Shown here: piece by piece, positions 27,722 through 36,583 of the stretch
Position numbering within the stretch: the stretch's first letter is position 1
Layout: each line of letters opens with the position of its first letter
From: Streptomyces sp. WMMC940
GTDB taxonomy: Bacteria > Actinomycetota > Actinomycetes > Streptomycetales > Streptomycetaceae
Assembly (NCBI RefSeq): GCF_027460265.1
Contig: NZ_JAPZBC010000001.1
Span: 1,798,001-1,862,000 of the forward strand
Length of the DNA stretch: 64,000 nt
Direction: 5' to 3'
Notes under the pieces: model-generated
The model's database searches: none
What the model was told of the DNA's origin: nothing
Seen by the model: only the letters and a program-made list of their open reading frames with translations
Made by a program: the position numbers and the translations under genes

Positions 27722-28942
27722 ATGCGACCCAATCGCCCGATCTTCGCCGCACGCCGGGGGGAGAGCGCCACTCGCAGGCCGATATTCGCGGCGGGCGCGC
27801 TCGCGGCCGCGCTCGCGCTGACGGCAACGGCCTGCGGCCCCGGTGAGGACGGCGCTGCGGACAAGCCGAGTGCCCCGGCAACGGCGGCCGACGGTGCCAC
27901 CGACGGGAAGATCACGATCCCGGACGACCTCAAGGACCGGCTCAAGGAGCACGGGATCGACCTGGACAAGTGGCGCAACGGCGAGTGGAAGAACTGGGAC
28001 AAGGACACCTGGCTCCGGGAGGCCAAGGACTTCGTCAACCCGATCATCGAGGACCTCTGGGACCCGGACCGGATGCGTGAGGCCGAGGAGCCCGACAAGC
28101 CGGTCGAGGAGGAGGACATCTCCGGTGACGAGGGCGTCACCGACCCGACGCCGCAACCGGTCGAGGCCGCGCCGGTCGCCGCGCCCTACCACGGCAACGC
28201 CCCCGAGGCCGGGAAGGTCTTCTTCGACGGCCCCAAGGGCTCGATGGTCTGCTCCGCGACCGTCGTGAAGGACCCGGCCAACCCCGGAAAGTCCAACATG
28301 GTGTGGACCGCGGGCCACTGCGTCCACGCGGGCAAGGAGGGCGGCTGGTACCGCAACATCGCCTTCGTCCCCTCGTACAACAACAGCGCGAAGACCTCCA
28401 CCAAGGGGGACTCGAAGGAGCAGGTGGCCCCTTACGGCGTGTGGTGGGGCGACTGGGCGCAGACCTCCGAGCAGTGGATCTCGCAGGGCGCCGCCACCGG
28501 CGGCCAGGGCGCACCGTACGACTTCGCCGTGATCCATGTGACGCCCGAGAAGGGCGGCAACGGCAAGTCCCTCGAGGAGACGGTCGGTTCGGCCCTGCCG
28601 GTCGACTTCGACGCCCCGGCCGTGCCGAAGGTGGGGAGCGTGAGGGCGACGGGCTTCCCGGCGGCGCCGCCGTTCGACGGCGAGCGGATGTTCCAGTGCG
28701 AGGACAAGCCCGGCCGGCTGTCGCTGAAGGCCGAGGAGCCGACGATGTACCGCATCGGCTGCACCATGACCGGCGGTTCCTCCGGCGGTGGCTGGGTGGC
28801 GGCCGGCAAGGACGGCAAGCCCGCGCTGGTCTCGAACACGTCGATCGGCCCGGTGACGGCGGGCTGGCTCGCCGGACCGCGCCTCGGCGAGGAGGCCAAG
28901 GGCGTCTACGACGCGGTCAGCAGGAAGTTCGCGGGCCGATAG
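27722..28942 (+). CDS. secreted trypsin/V8-like serine protease
   Basis: A 406-residue exported protein. Its Sec signal peptide (Arg-rich n-region, then AAGALAAALALTATAC) ends at a Cys with a weak lipobox, so it may be a lipoprotein. An acidic linker follows, then the protease domain. The catalytic triad is visible as His199 (WTAGHCVH), Asp267 (PYDFAVI) and Ser354 (GGSSGGGW). The ATG at 27722 has AGGGGGA upstream; an ATG at 27698 is an alternative. The 3' 192 bp are copied downstream (29023-29214). It is separated from hflX by a bidirectional terminator. Confidence 0.88.
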   Translation: MRPNRPIFAARRGESATRRPIFAAGALAAALALTATACGPGEDGAADKPSAPATAADGATDGKITIPDDLKDRLKEHGIDLDKWRNGEWKNWDKDTWLREAKDFVNPIIEDLWDPDRMREAEEPDKPVEEEDISGDEGVTDPTPQPVEAAPVAAPYHGNAPEAGKVFFDGPKGSMVCSATVVKDPANPGKSNMVWTAGHCVHAGKEGGWYRNIAFVPSYNNSAKTSTKGDSKEQVAPYGVWWGDWAQTSEQWISQGAATGGQGAPYDFAVIHVTPEKGGNGKSLEETVGSALPVDFDAPAVPKVGSVRATGFPAAPPFDGERMFQCEDKPGRLSLKAEEPTMYRIGCTMTGGSSGGGWVAAGKDGKPALVSNTSIGPVTAGWLAGPRLGEEAKGVYDAVSRKFAGR

Positions 28943-29022
28943 TGCTGCTCGGGGGCCCCGGACTCTCCGGGGCCCACCGGCACGGCCGCGGACGGTACCT
29001 GGTTCCAAGTCGCGACGTGGGG

Positions 29023-29214
29023 CGCATCGGCTGCACCATGACCGGCGGTTCCTCCGGTGGCGGCTGGGTGGCGGCCGGCAAGGACGGCAAGCCCGCGCTG
29101 GTCCCGAACACGTCGATCGGCCCGGTGACGGCGGGCCGGCTCGCCGGACCGCGCCTCGGCGAAGGGGCGAAGGGGATCTGCACGCCGATGAGCGAGAGGT
29201 TCGCGGGCGGGTGA
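29023..29214 (+). pseudogene. truncated duplicate of the protease 3' end
   Basis: This 192-bp segment aligns without gaps to 28751-28942 at a constant offset of 272 bp, from RIGCTMTGGSSGGGW to the stop codon. The first ~140 bp differ at only about four positions. The last ~50 bp differ heavily (AKGICTPMSERFAGG against AKGVYDAVSRKFAGR). It keeps the catalytic Ser motif but lacks the His and Asp and has no start or signal peptide, so it is a remnant of a second, neighbouring protease gene. Confidence 0.85.
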
Positions 29215-29291
29215 CCCGCGAGCCGAGGGCCGTGCTGTCCGGCGAGCCCAGGCCCTGCCCCGAATGTCTGGTACACGCACCCCGTGGACCA

Positions 29292-29323
29292 CGAAGGCCC
29301 GCCCCGGGCGGGGCGGGCCTTCG
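29292..29323. terminator. terminator between the protease remnant and hflX
   Basis: A perfect 14-bp stem (29292-29305 with 29310-29323, arms CGAAGGCCCGCCCC and its complement) with a 4-base loop, placed between convergent transcription units. Confidence 0.9.
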
Positions 29324-29357
29324 CAAGGGGCGTCGCGCGGTGCGGACCGCGGACGGC

Positions 29358-30848
29358 TCAGCGCGTCGCCGGGACGTACGGCCCCAGCGCGGCCGCGAGT
29401 TCCTCGTGCACCCGCGCCTTGAGCAGCGTGCCCTCGGAGGTGTGCTCCTCCGACAGGACCTCGCCGTCGGCGTGGACGCGCGAGACGAGCGCTCCCTGTG
29501 TGTACGGCAGCAGGACCTCGATCTCGACCTGCGGGCGCGGCAGTTCGGCGTCGATGATCGCGAGGAGTTCGTCGATCCCGGCGCCCGTACGGGCCGAGAC
29601 GGCGATGGCGTGCCGCTCGATGCGCAGCAGGCGCTGCAGCACGAGCGGATCGGCCGCGTCCGCCTTGTTGATCACGACGATCTCCGGCACGTCCACCGCG
29701 CCGACGTCCCGGATCACCTCGCGCACGGCGGCCAGCTGCTCCTCCGGTGCGGGATGCGAGCCGTCCACCACGTGCAGGATGAGGTCGGACTCGCCGACCT
29801 CCTCCATCGTGGAGCGGAACGCCTCGACGAGGTGGTGGGGAAGGTGCCGGACGAATCCGACGGTGTCGGCCAGCGTGCAGAGCCTGCCGCTCGGGGTCTC
29901 GGCCCGTCGCACGGTCGGGTCCAGGGTGGCGAACAGCGCGTTCTCCACCAGGACACCGGCGCCGGTGAGGCGGTTGAGCAGCGAGGACTTGCCCGCGTTG
30001 GTGTAGCCGGCGATCGCCACGGACGGAACCCTGTGGCGCTTGCGCTCCTGCCGCTTGATCTCGCGGCCGGTCTTCATCTCCGCGATCTCCCGGCGCATCT
30101 TCGCCATCTTCTCGCGGATCCGGCGCCGGTCCGTCTCGATCTTGGTCTCACCGGGGCCTCGGGTGGCCATGCCGCCGCTGCCGCCGCCCATCTGCCGGGA
30201 CATCGACTGGCCCCAGCCGCGCAGCCGGGGCAGCATGTACTGCATCTGCGCCAGGGCCACCTGCGCCTTGCCCTCCCGGGACTTGGCGTGCTGAGCGAAG
30301 ATGTCGAGGATCAGGGCGGTCCGGTCGACCACCTTGACCTTGACGATGTCCTCGAGGTGGATCAGCTGGCCCGGGCTGAGCTCACCGTCGCAGACGACGG
30401 TGTCGGCCCCGCTCTCGAGCACGATGTCGCGCAGCTCGTTGGCCTTGCCCGAGCCGATGTACGTGGCCGGGTCCGGCTTGTCGCGGCGCTGGATCACACC
30501 GTCGAGCACGAGGGCTCCAGCCGTCTCGGCGAGGGCGGCCAGCTCCGCGAGGGAGTTCTCCGCGTCCTGGACGGTCCCGGAGGTCCATACGCCGACGAGC
30601 ACGACGCGCTCGAGGCGCAACTGCCGGTACTCGACCTCGGTGACGTCCTCGAGCTCGGTGGAGAGTCCCGCCACACGCCGCAGCGCGGCACGGTCGGAGC
30701 GGTCGAACTGGTCGCCGTCCCGCTCTCCGTCGATCTCGTAGCTCCAGGCGACGTCCTCTTCCATCAGGGCATCGGCCCGAAGGCTCTCGGTGCGGGTGGT
30801 CTCCGCGAAGCTCTGCGCGTCCTGGGAAGTGGATGAAGAGGAGGTCAT
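29358..30848 (-). CDS. hflX: GTPase HflX (ribosome-splitting factor)
   Basis: 496 residues. It carries the HflX N-terminal domain (PDPATYIGSGKANEL), the glycine-rich linker helix pair (GGGSGGMATRGPGETKIETDRRRI) and a TRAFAC G domain with G1 GYTNAGKSS, G2 LFATLDPT, G3 DTVGFV, G4 NKAD and G5 SARTG. The N-terminal ~45 residues are a Ser/Thr/Glu-rich extension. In other bacteria HflX rescues stalled 70S ribosomes. It is transcribed alone, leftward, into the terminator at 29292-29323. Confidence 0.95.
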   Translation of the reverse strand: MTSSSSTSQDAQSFAETTRTESLRADALMEEDVAWSYEIDGERDGDQFDRSDRAALRRVAGLSTELEDVTEVEYRQLRLERVVLVGVWTSGTVQDAENSLAELAALAETAGALVLDGVIQRRDKPDPATYIGSGKANELRDIVLESGADTVVCDGELSPGQLIHLEDIVKVKVVDRTALILDIFAQHAKSREGKAQVALAQMQYMLPRLRGWGQSMSRQMGGGSGGMATRGPGETKIETDRRRIREKMAKMRREIAEMKTGREIKRQERKRHRVPSVAIAGYTNAGKSSLLNRLTGAGVLVENALFATLDPTVRRAETPSGRLCTLADTVGFVRHLPHHLVEAFRSTMEEVGESDLILHVVDGSHPAPEEQLAAVREVIRDVGAVDVPEIVVINKADAADPLVLQRLLRIERHAIAVSARTGAGIDELLAIIDAELPRPQVEIEVLLPYTQGALVSRVHADGEVLSEEHTSEGTLLKARVHEELAAALGPYVPATR

Positions 30849-31073
30849 TGGATCCTTACGTCGATCGAAAGCTGATGCGGACCGTATGCGCTCGGCATGC
30901 TCCCGCGATTGTCACAACGCGTCACGGTCCCGGAACATTCCCGGTGTGCCGCGCCGGGGCGGAGGGACCGTCGGGCGGGTCCGTCCCCCCTTCGGGGGAG
31001 GCATGCCCGGCGGCGCCGCCGACCTGTCGATGGTCCCACGGCTCCGCCGCGGCCGTCACCCCGGTTTTCCCGC

Positions 31074-31095
31074 CCCTCCCCGGGCTCCGGGAGGG
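31074..31095 (-). terminator. hairpin downstream of the M1 peptidase gene
   Basis: CCCTCCC (31074-31080) pairs with GGGAGGG (31089-31095) around an 8-base loop, 12 bp after the peptidase stop codon. Confidence 0.45.
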
Positions 31096-31106
31096 CCCGT
31101 GGAGAC

Positions 31107-32606
31107 TCAGTGCTTCACGGCGGGCGCGGCATTCCGCTGGGCCGACGGGGCCTCACTGCGCCAGTCCGGGTGCCCGGGCATCCTCGGGGTCTTCTCCCCG
31201 TAGAGCCAGCCCCTGAAGAACCCGGTCAGGTCGCGGCCCGAGACCCGCTGGGCGAGGGCGGTGAAGTCCGCCGTCGTCGCCGTGCCGTCCCGGTGCTCGG
31301 CGACCCAGGCCCGCTCCAGCGTCTCGAACGCGTCCTTGCCGATCTCCTGTCGCAGTGCGTAGAGGACCAGCGCACTGCCCTCGTACACGATCGGCCGGAA
31401 CAGCCCGAGCTGCCGGCCGGGTGCCGCGGGCTTCGGGGCGGCCGGTGGCCCGCCGGCGGCGCGCCAGCCGTCGGACTGCGCGTATGCCTCGCGCATCTGC
31501 TCCTCGAGCGGCTGCTCGGCGTGCTCCTCCGCGTACAGCGAGCCGTACCAGGTGGCGTGGCCCTCGTTGAGCCAGAGGTCCGACCAGGTCCGCGGCGTGA
31601 CGCTGTTGCCGAACCACTGGTGGGCGAGTTCGTGGACCATGACCGACTCGACGTACCACTTCGGGTACCGGGCGTCGGTGAACATCGACGTCTCGAAGAG
31701 CGAAAGCGTCTGGGTCTCCAGGGCGAACCCGGTCTCGGCCTGCGCCAGGAGCACTCCGTACGTCTCGAACGGATAGCGCCCGACCTTGTTCTCCATCCAG
31801 GTGATGTGCCCGGGGGTCTTCCTGAGCCAGGGCTCGAGCCGTGCCCGCTGCGCTGCGGGGACGACGTCCCGTAGGGGCAGGCCGTGCGGGCCCTCGCGGC
31901 GGACGACGGCCGACTTCCCGATGCTGACCTGGGCCAGCTCGGTCGCCATGGGGTGCCGGGTGCGATAGACCCAGGTCCTGGTGGCGGACTTGGCGGTGGG
32001 CTCGGCGGCACCGGTCCGGGCGGCCGGGACCGGGAGGCCGTTGGCCACGGCGGTCAGCCCCGTCGGTGCCGTGATGCGGAACGTGAAGTGCGCCTTGTCT
32101 GCGGGGTGGTCGTTGCAGGGGAAGACGCGGTGGGCGGCGTCGGCCTGGTTGGCCATCGCCAGGCCGTCGGTCGTGCGCACCCAGCCGCCCGCCTCCCCAC
32201 CCTTCGGATCGCTGGTGTGGGTGACGGTGATGGCGAGGGGGGTGCCTGCGTCCACGGCCCGTCGCGGGGTGATCACCAGGTCCTCGCCGGCGGTCGTGAA
32301 CTCGGCACTGCTGCCGTTCACCTCGACAGCCCGTACGGTGCCGCTGGTGAAGTCGAGGTTGATCCGCTCCAGGTGCTTCGTGGCCCGTGCGTCGATCTTC
32401 GTCACGGCATCCAGCGGCCTGCTGTTGGCGCCCCGGTAGGTGAAGGCGATGTCGTAGGTGAGGACGTCGTACCCGGGGTTGCCCAGGTGCGGGAACAGCG
32501 GATCCCCGATCCCCAGCGGTTCGGGGCCGGGCAGTACGGCGGCGACCAGCGTGGCCGAGGCGGTGACGAGCAACGCCGCCCGCAGGCGTCGTGAGGTGAT
32601 CAGCAT
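31107..32606 (-). CDS. secreted M1-family zinc metallopeptidase
   Basis: A 499-residue aminopeptidase-N-like enzyme with an N-terminal signal segment (RRLRAALLVTASATLVAAVLP). After the beta-sandwich N-domain comes the zinc site HELAHQWF (His325, Glu326, His329) followed 18 residues later by the third ligand in WLNEGHA. The C-terminal half-domain ends GFFRGWLYGEKTPRMPGHPDW. The usual GAMEN exopeptidase motif is not clear; the corresponding stretch reads ALETQTLS, as in the shorter secreted actinobacterial M1 group. The start ATG at 32606 has no strong ribosome binding site. Confidence 0.88.
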   Translation of the reverse strand: MLITSRRLRAALLVTASATLVAAVLPGPEPLGIGDPLFPHLGNPGYDVLTYDIAFTYRGANSRPLDAVTKIDARATKHLERINLDFTSGTVRAVEVNGSSAEFTTAGEDLVITPRRAVDAGTPLAITVTHTSDPKGGEAGGWVRTTDGLAMANQADAAHRVFPCNDHPADKAHFTFRITAPTGLTAVANGLPVPAARTGAAEPTAKSATRTWVYRTRHPMATELAQVSIGKSAVVRREGPHGLPLRDVVPAAQRARLEPWLRKTPGHITWMENKVGRYPFETYGVLLAQAETGFALETQTLSLFETSMFTDARYPKWYVESVMVHELAHQWFGNSVTPRTWSDLWLNEGHATWYGSLYAEEHAEQPLEEQMREAYAQSDGWRAAGGPPAAPKPAAPGRQLGLFRPIVYEGSALVLYALRQEIGKDAFETLERAWVAEHRDGTATTADFTALAQRVSGRDLTGFFRGWLYGEKTPRMPGHPDWRSEAPSAQRNAAPAVKH

Positions 32607-32731
32607 GTCATCACCGCTACCAGCGCGGGGAACGCGGACCGCGGCGGCTCGCTCCGCGCACACCCGAAAGGGGTCAGGCGCCGGGGGCAGGGCGGTCGTC
32701 CGCGTCCTGAGAAGGACGGCGGCGGGCCTGC

Positions 32732-34852
32732 TCAGGCGGAGGCCGGGTGCTGGGCGCGGCTCACGTCGTACACCCCCGCCACCTCGCGCATCGCCCTCAT
32801 CAGCGCGGGCAGCCCGGCGGCGTCCTGGAGCTGGAGCGTGTACGTGTGGCGTACGCGCTGTTCGCTCGGCGGTTCGACGGTGGCGGAGACGACCGCAGCC
32901 CCGGCCGTGGCGATGGCCTCGGTGAGATCCGCGAGGAGGCGGGGCCTGCCGAACGCCTCGGCGACCAGCGTGACGCGGCACTCCGCCGCCCGGCCCCAGC
33001 GCACCTCGACCGGCTCCCGCCCCATGGCGCGCATGCGGGACACGCCGGGACACTCGCCGCGGTGCACGGTGACCGCTCCGCCGCGGACCGCGAATCCGGT
33101 CACCACGTCGGGCGGCACCGGGGTGCAGCATCCGGCGAGCCGGACGGGGGCGTCGGGGAGGCCGGGCGCCTCCGCGACGGCGTTCGCGGCGGCCCGCCGG
33201 CCCCCGCCGGGGGACACGGGCGCCCGGGGCGCTGCGGCCTGCGGCTTGGCCGCCTCGGGGTGCTCGGCGAGCCAGCTGGTGATCGCGATCCGGGCCGCGG
33301 GAGTACGGGCGTGGTCGAGCCAGTCCGGCGAGGGCCCGGAGGCGGCGTCCTGGGCGAGCAGCGGCTGCACCGTGTCGCCGTCACCCAGCCGGGTGGCCAG
33401 CGCGGCGAGCCGGCCGTTGACACGGGCCCCGACACAGGCGTGCGCCGCATCGCCGTACTGCGCGTAGGCGGCGTCCACACAGCTCGCCCCGGCGGGAAGG
33501 CCGAGGGTGCCGCCGTCCGCGCGGAAGACGGTGATCTCGCGGTCCTCGGCGAGGTCCGCCTGCAGCGAGGTCCAGAAGGTGTCGGGGTCCGGGGCCGACT
33601 CCTGCCACTCCAGCAGCCGGGAGAGCCAGCCCGGCCTGGTGGGGTCGGCCCGCTCGCCGTCCGCTCCGCCGGGGGCGTCGCCCGCGCCCGCGGTGCCGCC
33701 CCCGTCCGCTGTGTCCAGCGCCGTGTACGGGTTGCCGAGGGCGACGACACCGGCCTCGGCGACGCGGTGCATCTGGTGCGTGCGGATGAGGACTTCGGCG
33801 ACGGCTCCGTCGGAGCCCGCGACCGCCGTGTGCAGTGACTGGTACAGGTTGAACTTGGGGGCGGCGATGAAGTCCTTGAACTCGGAGATCAACGGCGTGA
33901 AGCAGGTGTGCAGTTCGCCGAGGACGGCATAGCAGTCGGCGTCCTCGCCGACGAGGACGAGGAGGCGGCCGAAGTCCGTGCCGGACAGCTCGCCGCGCTT
34001 GAGCCGTAGGCGGTGCACGGAGACGAAGTGCCGTGGCCGGACGAGGACTTCGGCCGGGATGCCCGCGTCCCGCAGGACGGCTCCGACGCTCTCGGCGACG
34101 GTGGCCAGGGCGTCACCCGCGTCGGCGTTCTCCGCGATGAGCGCGCGGGTGCGTTCGTACTCCTCGGGGTGGAGGATCGCGAAGACCAGGTCCTCCAGCT
34201 CGGTCTTCAGCGCCTGGACGCCGAGCCGCTCGGCGAGCGGGATCAGCACGTCGCGGGTGACCTTGGCGATGCGCGCCTGTTTCTCGGGTCGCATCACACC
34301 GAGGGTGCGCATGTTGTGCAGCCGGTCGGCGAGTTTGATGGACATGACCCGGACGTCGTTGCCGGTGGCGACGAGCATCTTGCGGAAGGTCTCCGGCTCG
34401 GCGGCCGCGCCGTAGTCGACCTTCTCCAGTTTGGTGACGCCGTCGACGAGGTAGCAGACCTCCTCGCCGAACTCCGTCCGCACCTGGTCGAGTGTCACTT
34501 CGGTGTCCTCCACGGTGTCGTGGAGGAGCGAGGCGGTCAAGGTCGTGGTCTCCGCGCCGAGTTCGGCGAGGATCAGCGTCACGGCGAGCGGGTGCGTGAT
34601 GTACGGCTCGCCGCTCTTGCGGAACTGCCCGCGGTGCGAGGACTCGGCGAGGACGTACGCCCTGCGCAGGATCGTCAGATCGGCGTCGGGGTGGTGGGCG
34701 CGGTGCGCCTCCGCGACGTGGCCGATGGCGTCGGGGACCCGGTCCCGTGCTGTCGGACCGAGCAGCGCGGCTCTGCCCAGCCGACGGAGGTCGAGCCTGG
34801 GGCGGGCGCGTCGGCGGCTGGGAGCACCAGGGTTGGTGGCCTCTGCACTCAT
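32732..34852 (-). CDS. rshA: RelA/SpoT homologue (RshA-like), synthetase site probably degenerate
   Basis: 706 residues with the long-RSH layout. The hydrolase domain has HRGQFRKSGEPYITHP and the catalytic His111-Asp112 in LLHDTVEDT. The synthetase domain (RPRHFVSVHRLRLKRGE to EFKDFIAAPKFNLYQSLHTAV) is followed by a TGS-like domain and a C-terminal Cys-pair/ACT region (GCCTPVPPD; ECRVTLVAEAFGRPRLLADL). Where active enzymes have a catalytic Asp in YDLLAVRV, this protein has FGRLLVLV, while the second acidic residue (EVLIRT) is kept. (p)ppGpp hydrolysis therefore looks intact and synthesis doubtful. The ATG at 34852 follows GGAGGTGCCCC. Confidence 0.9.
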   Translation of the reverse strand: MSAEATNPGAPSRRRARPRLDLRRLGRAALLGPTARDRVPDAIGHVAEAHRAHHPDADLTILRRAYVLAESSHRGQFRKSGEPYITHPLAVTLILAELGAETTTLTASLLHDTVEDTEVTLDQVRTEFGEEVCYLVDGVTKLEKVDYGAAAEPETFRKMLVATGNDVRVMSIKLADRLHNMRTLGVMRPEKQARIAKVTRDVLIPLAERLGVQALKTELEDLVFAILHPEEYERTRALIAENADAGDALATVAESVGAVLRDAGIPAEVLVRPRHFVSVHRLRLKRGELSGTDFGRLLVLVGEDADCYAVLGELHTCFTPLISEFKDFIAAPKFNLYQSLHTAVAGSDGAVAEVLIRTHQMHRVAEAGVVALGNPYTALDTADGGGTAGAGDAPGGADGERADPTRPGWLSRLLEWQESAPDPDTFWTSLQADLAEDREITVFRADGGTLGLPAGASCVDAAYAQYGDAAHACVGARVNGRLAALATRLGDGDTVQPLLAQDAASGPSPDWLDHARTPAARIAITSWLAEHPEAAKPQAAAPRAPVSPGGGRRAAANAVAEAPGLPDAPVRLAGCCTPVPPDVVTGFAVRGGAVTVHRGECPGVSRMRAMGREPVEVRWGRAAECRVTLVAEAFGRPRLLADLTEAIATAGAAVVSATVEPPSEQRVRHTYTLQLQDAAGLPALMRAMREVAGVYDVSRAQHPASA

Positions 34853-35090
34853 GGGGCACCTCCGGCAGCGTCGACCGGCGGTGGGCGGAGCAGGTGTGCC
34901 CTCCCTGCCGGTGCTTGATGCTACCGAGCCCACCACGTAGCCGAGTTCACCTCTCGCTCAGCGTGAATCGGATCACCCATTCGAGCGATGGTTCAGGGGA
35001 TGCGCGTTCCCATCGGCGGTGCGACCCGTGCCGTGGGACGCCGGGGAGCGCGGCCGGAGGCCCGTGCCGCGGGACGCGATGGAGCGCAGC

Positions 35091-35987
35091 TCAGGCCGGG
35101 GCCTCGAGCCAGGCGGGGTCGATGTGGCCCTCGGCGACGATCACGGCGGGACCGGTCATCTCGATCTCGCCGTCCGGGTGCTCGGTGATCACCAGCCGGC
35201 CGCCCGGAAGGTCCACCGTGTACGTGACGGGGACACCGGTCACGGCGGGGTCGGCGCCGTCCCTGCGCGCCGCCGCCACGGCGACGGCGCAGGCGCCGGT
35301 GCCGCACGAACGGGTCTCGCCGGAGCCTCGCTCGTGCACCCTCATGGCCACGTGGCGCGGGCCCCGGTCGACGACGAACTCGATGTTCACTCCGTCCGGG
35401 TACACCGAGGCCGGGGTGAACGGCGGGGCGGAGAGCAGTCCGCCCGCGTGGCCGAGGTCCTCGACGAACGCGACCGCGTGCGGATTGCCCATGTTCACGT
35501 TCCGGGCGGGCCAGCTGCGGCCGTCGACGGTGACGGTGACACCGTCCTCGGGGAGCCGGGCCCGGCCCATGGCGACGGTGATGTCGCCGTCCTCGTCGAT
35601 GTGCACCCACTTGACGCCGCCGCGCGTGGCCACCGCGAGGTCACCTGCGCCGACGAGGCCCGCCCGGAGCAGATAGCGGGCGAACACCCGCACTCCGTTG
35701 CCGCACATCTCGGCGATCGAACCGTCCGCGTTGCGGTAGTCCATGAACCACTCGGCCTCGCCCGCCTGGGAACGCGCCTCGGGGTGCGCGGCGGAGCGCA
35801 CGACGTGGAGCAGCCCGTCGCCCCCGATGCCCGCGCGGCGGTCGCAGAGTGTGGCGACCACGGAGGCGGGCAGCTCGATCTCGTTGCCGGGGTCCGGGAC
35901 GATCACGAAGTCGTTCTCGGTCCCGTGGCCCTTCAGGAAGGCGATGGGCGAGAGCGGTGGCGTGGTCGGGGTGGCGTCGCTGGTCAC
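35091..35987 (-). CDS. dapF: diaminopimelate epimerase
   Basis: It converts LL-diaminopimelate to meso-diaminopimelate for peptidoglycan and lysine. The 298-residue protein carries FLKGHGTENDFVIV, the first catalytic Cys in EMCGNGVRVFARYL, NMGNPHAV and the second Cys in ETRSCGTGACAVAVAAA. GTG start at 35987. It follows miaA and a small membrane-protein gene in the same direction, a common actinobacterial order. Confidence 0.95.
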   Translation of the reverse strand: MTSDATPTTPPLSPIAFLKGHGTENDFVIVPDPGNEIELPASVVATLCDRRAGIGGDGLLHVVRSAAHPEARSQAGEAEWFMDYRNADGSIAEMCGNGVRVFARYLLRAGLVGAGDLAVATRGGVKWVHIDEDGDITVAMGRARLPEDGVTVTVDGRSWPARNVNMGNPHAVAFVEDLGHAGGLLSAPPFTPASVYPDGVNIEFVVDRGPRHVAMRVHERGSGETRSCGTGACAVAVAAARRDGADPAVTGVPVTYTVDLPGGRLVITEHPDGEIEMTGPAVIVAEGHIDPAWLEAPA

Positions 35988-36016
35988 CCGACCATCGTAA
36001 GGGCCGGTCCCGGCAC

Positions 36017-36478
36017 TCAGCGGAGCCGGGCCACGCGCCAGACCGCGAGGGCGACGAGGGCCGCGGCCACCACGACGTACAGGGCGATCACGCGCCAGTC
36101 GGGGCGCTCCCCGGAGCTGCGCTCGGGCAGGCCCGGCCAGGTGTGGCCGACACGGCGGGCGGCCATCATGCCCCAGCCCGCGGCGCAGCAGCTGATCAGG
36201 AGACCGAGCATGGCGACGACCGCACCGCCGTCCCCGGAACCGAACGCGAGCGGGAACGCGAACATCAGCGAACCGACGGCGGCGAGGCCCACGATGGGCG
36301 CGAGCTGCCAGATCCTGAGGCGCCGGGGCGGACGCAGCTCCACCTCGACCGCGCCGTCGGCTCCCGAGTCGTCCGCGCCGTCCGCGAGCAGGTCAACGGT
36401 CTCGTCCGGGCCGTCGGGGCTCAGACGGGACAGGTCGTTCCGTGCCCGCTGTTCTCTGTCGCGAGGGCCGGCCTCCAT
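36017..36478 (-). CDS. small integral membrane protein
   Basis: About 153 residues. An acidic N-terminal ~50 residues is followed by three hydrophobic helices (LAPIVGLAAVGSLMFAFPLAF, AVVAMLGLLISCCAAGWGMMA and WRVIALYVVVAAALVALAVW) and a basic end. GGGAGG lies 10 bases before this ATG and 4 before an in-frame GTG at 36484; either could be used. It is conserved between miaA and dapF; the function is not known. Confidence 0.75.
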   Translation of the reverse strand: MEAGPRDREQRARNDLSRLSPDGPDETVDLLADGADDSGADGAVEVELRPPRRLRIWQLAPIVGLAAVGSLMFAFPLAFGSGDGGAVVAMLGLLISCCAAGWGMMAARRVGHTWPGLPERSSGERPDWRVIALYVVVAAALVALAVWRVARLR

Positions 36479-36583
36479 CGCCACGCGCCCTCCCAACTCG
36501 GACCACTAGTCGATCGATGCTCGATGATGGCACGGCCCGAGGCACCGGAATGACGGCCGTGGCGTCCCGATGCCATCACGTGA

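Noticed and set aside
35025..35087. Imperfect 27-bp direct repeat downstream of dapF
   Set aside because: Several mismatches and no structural or gene context beyond ordinary GC-rich redundancy.
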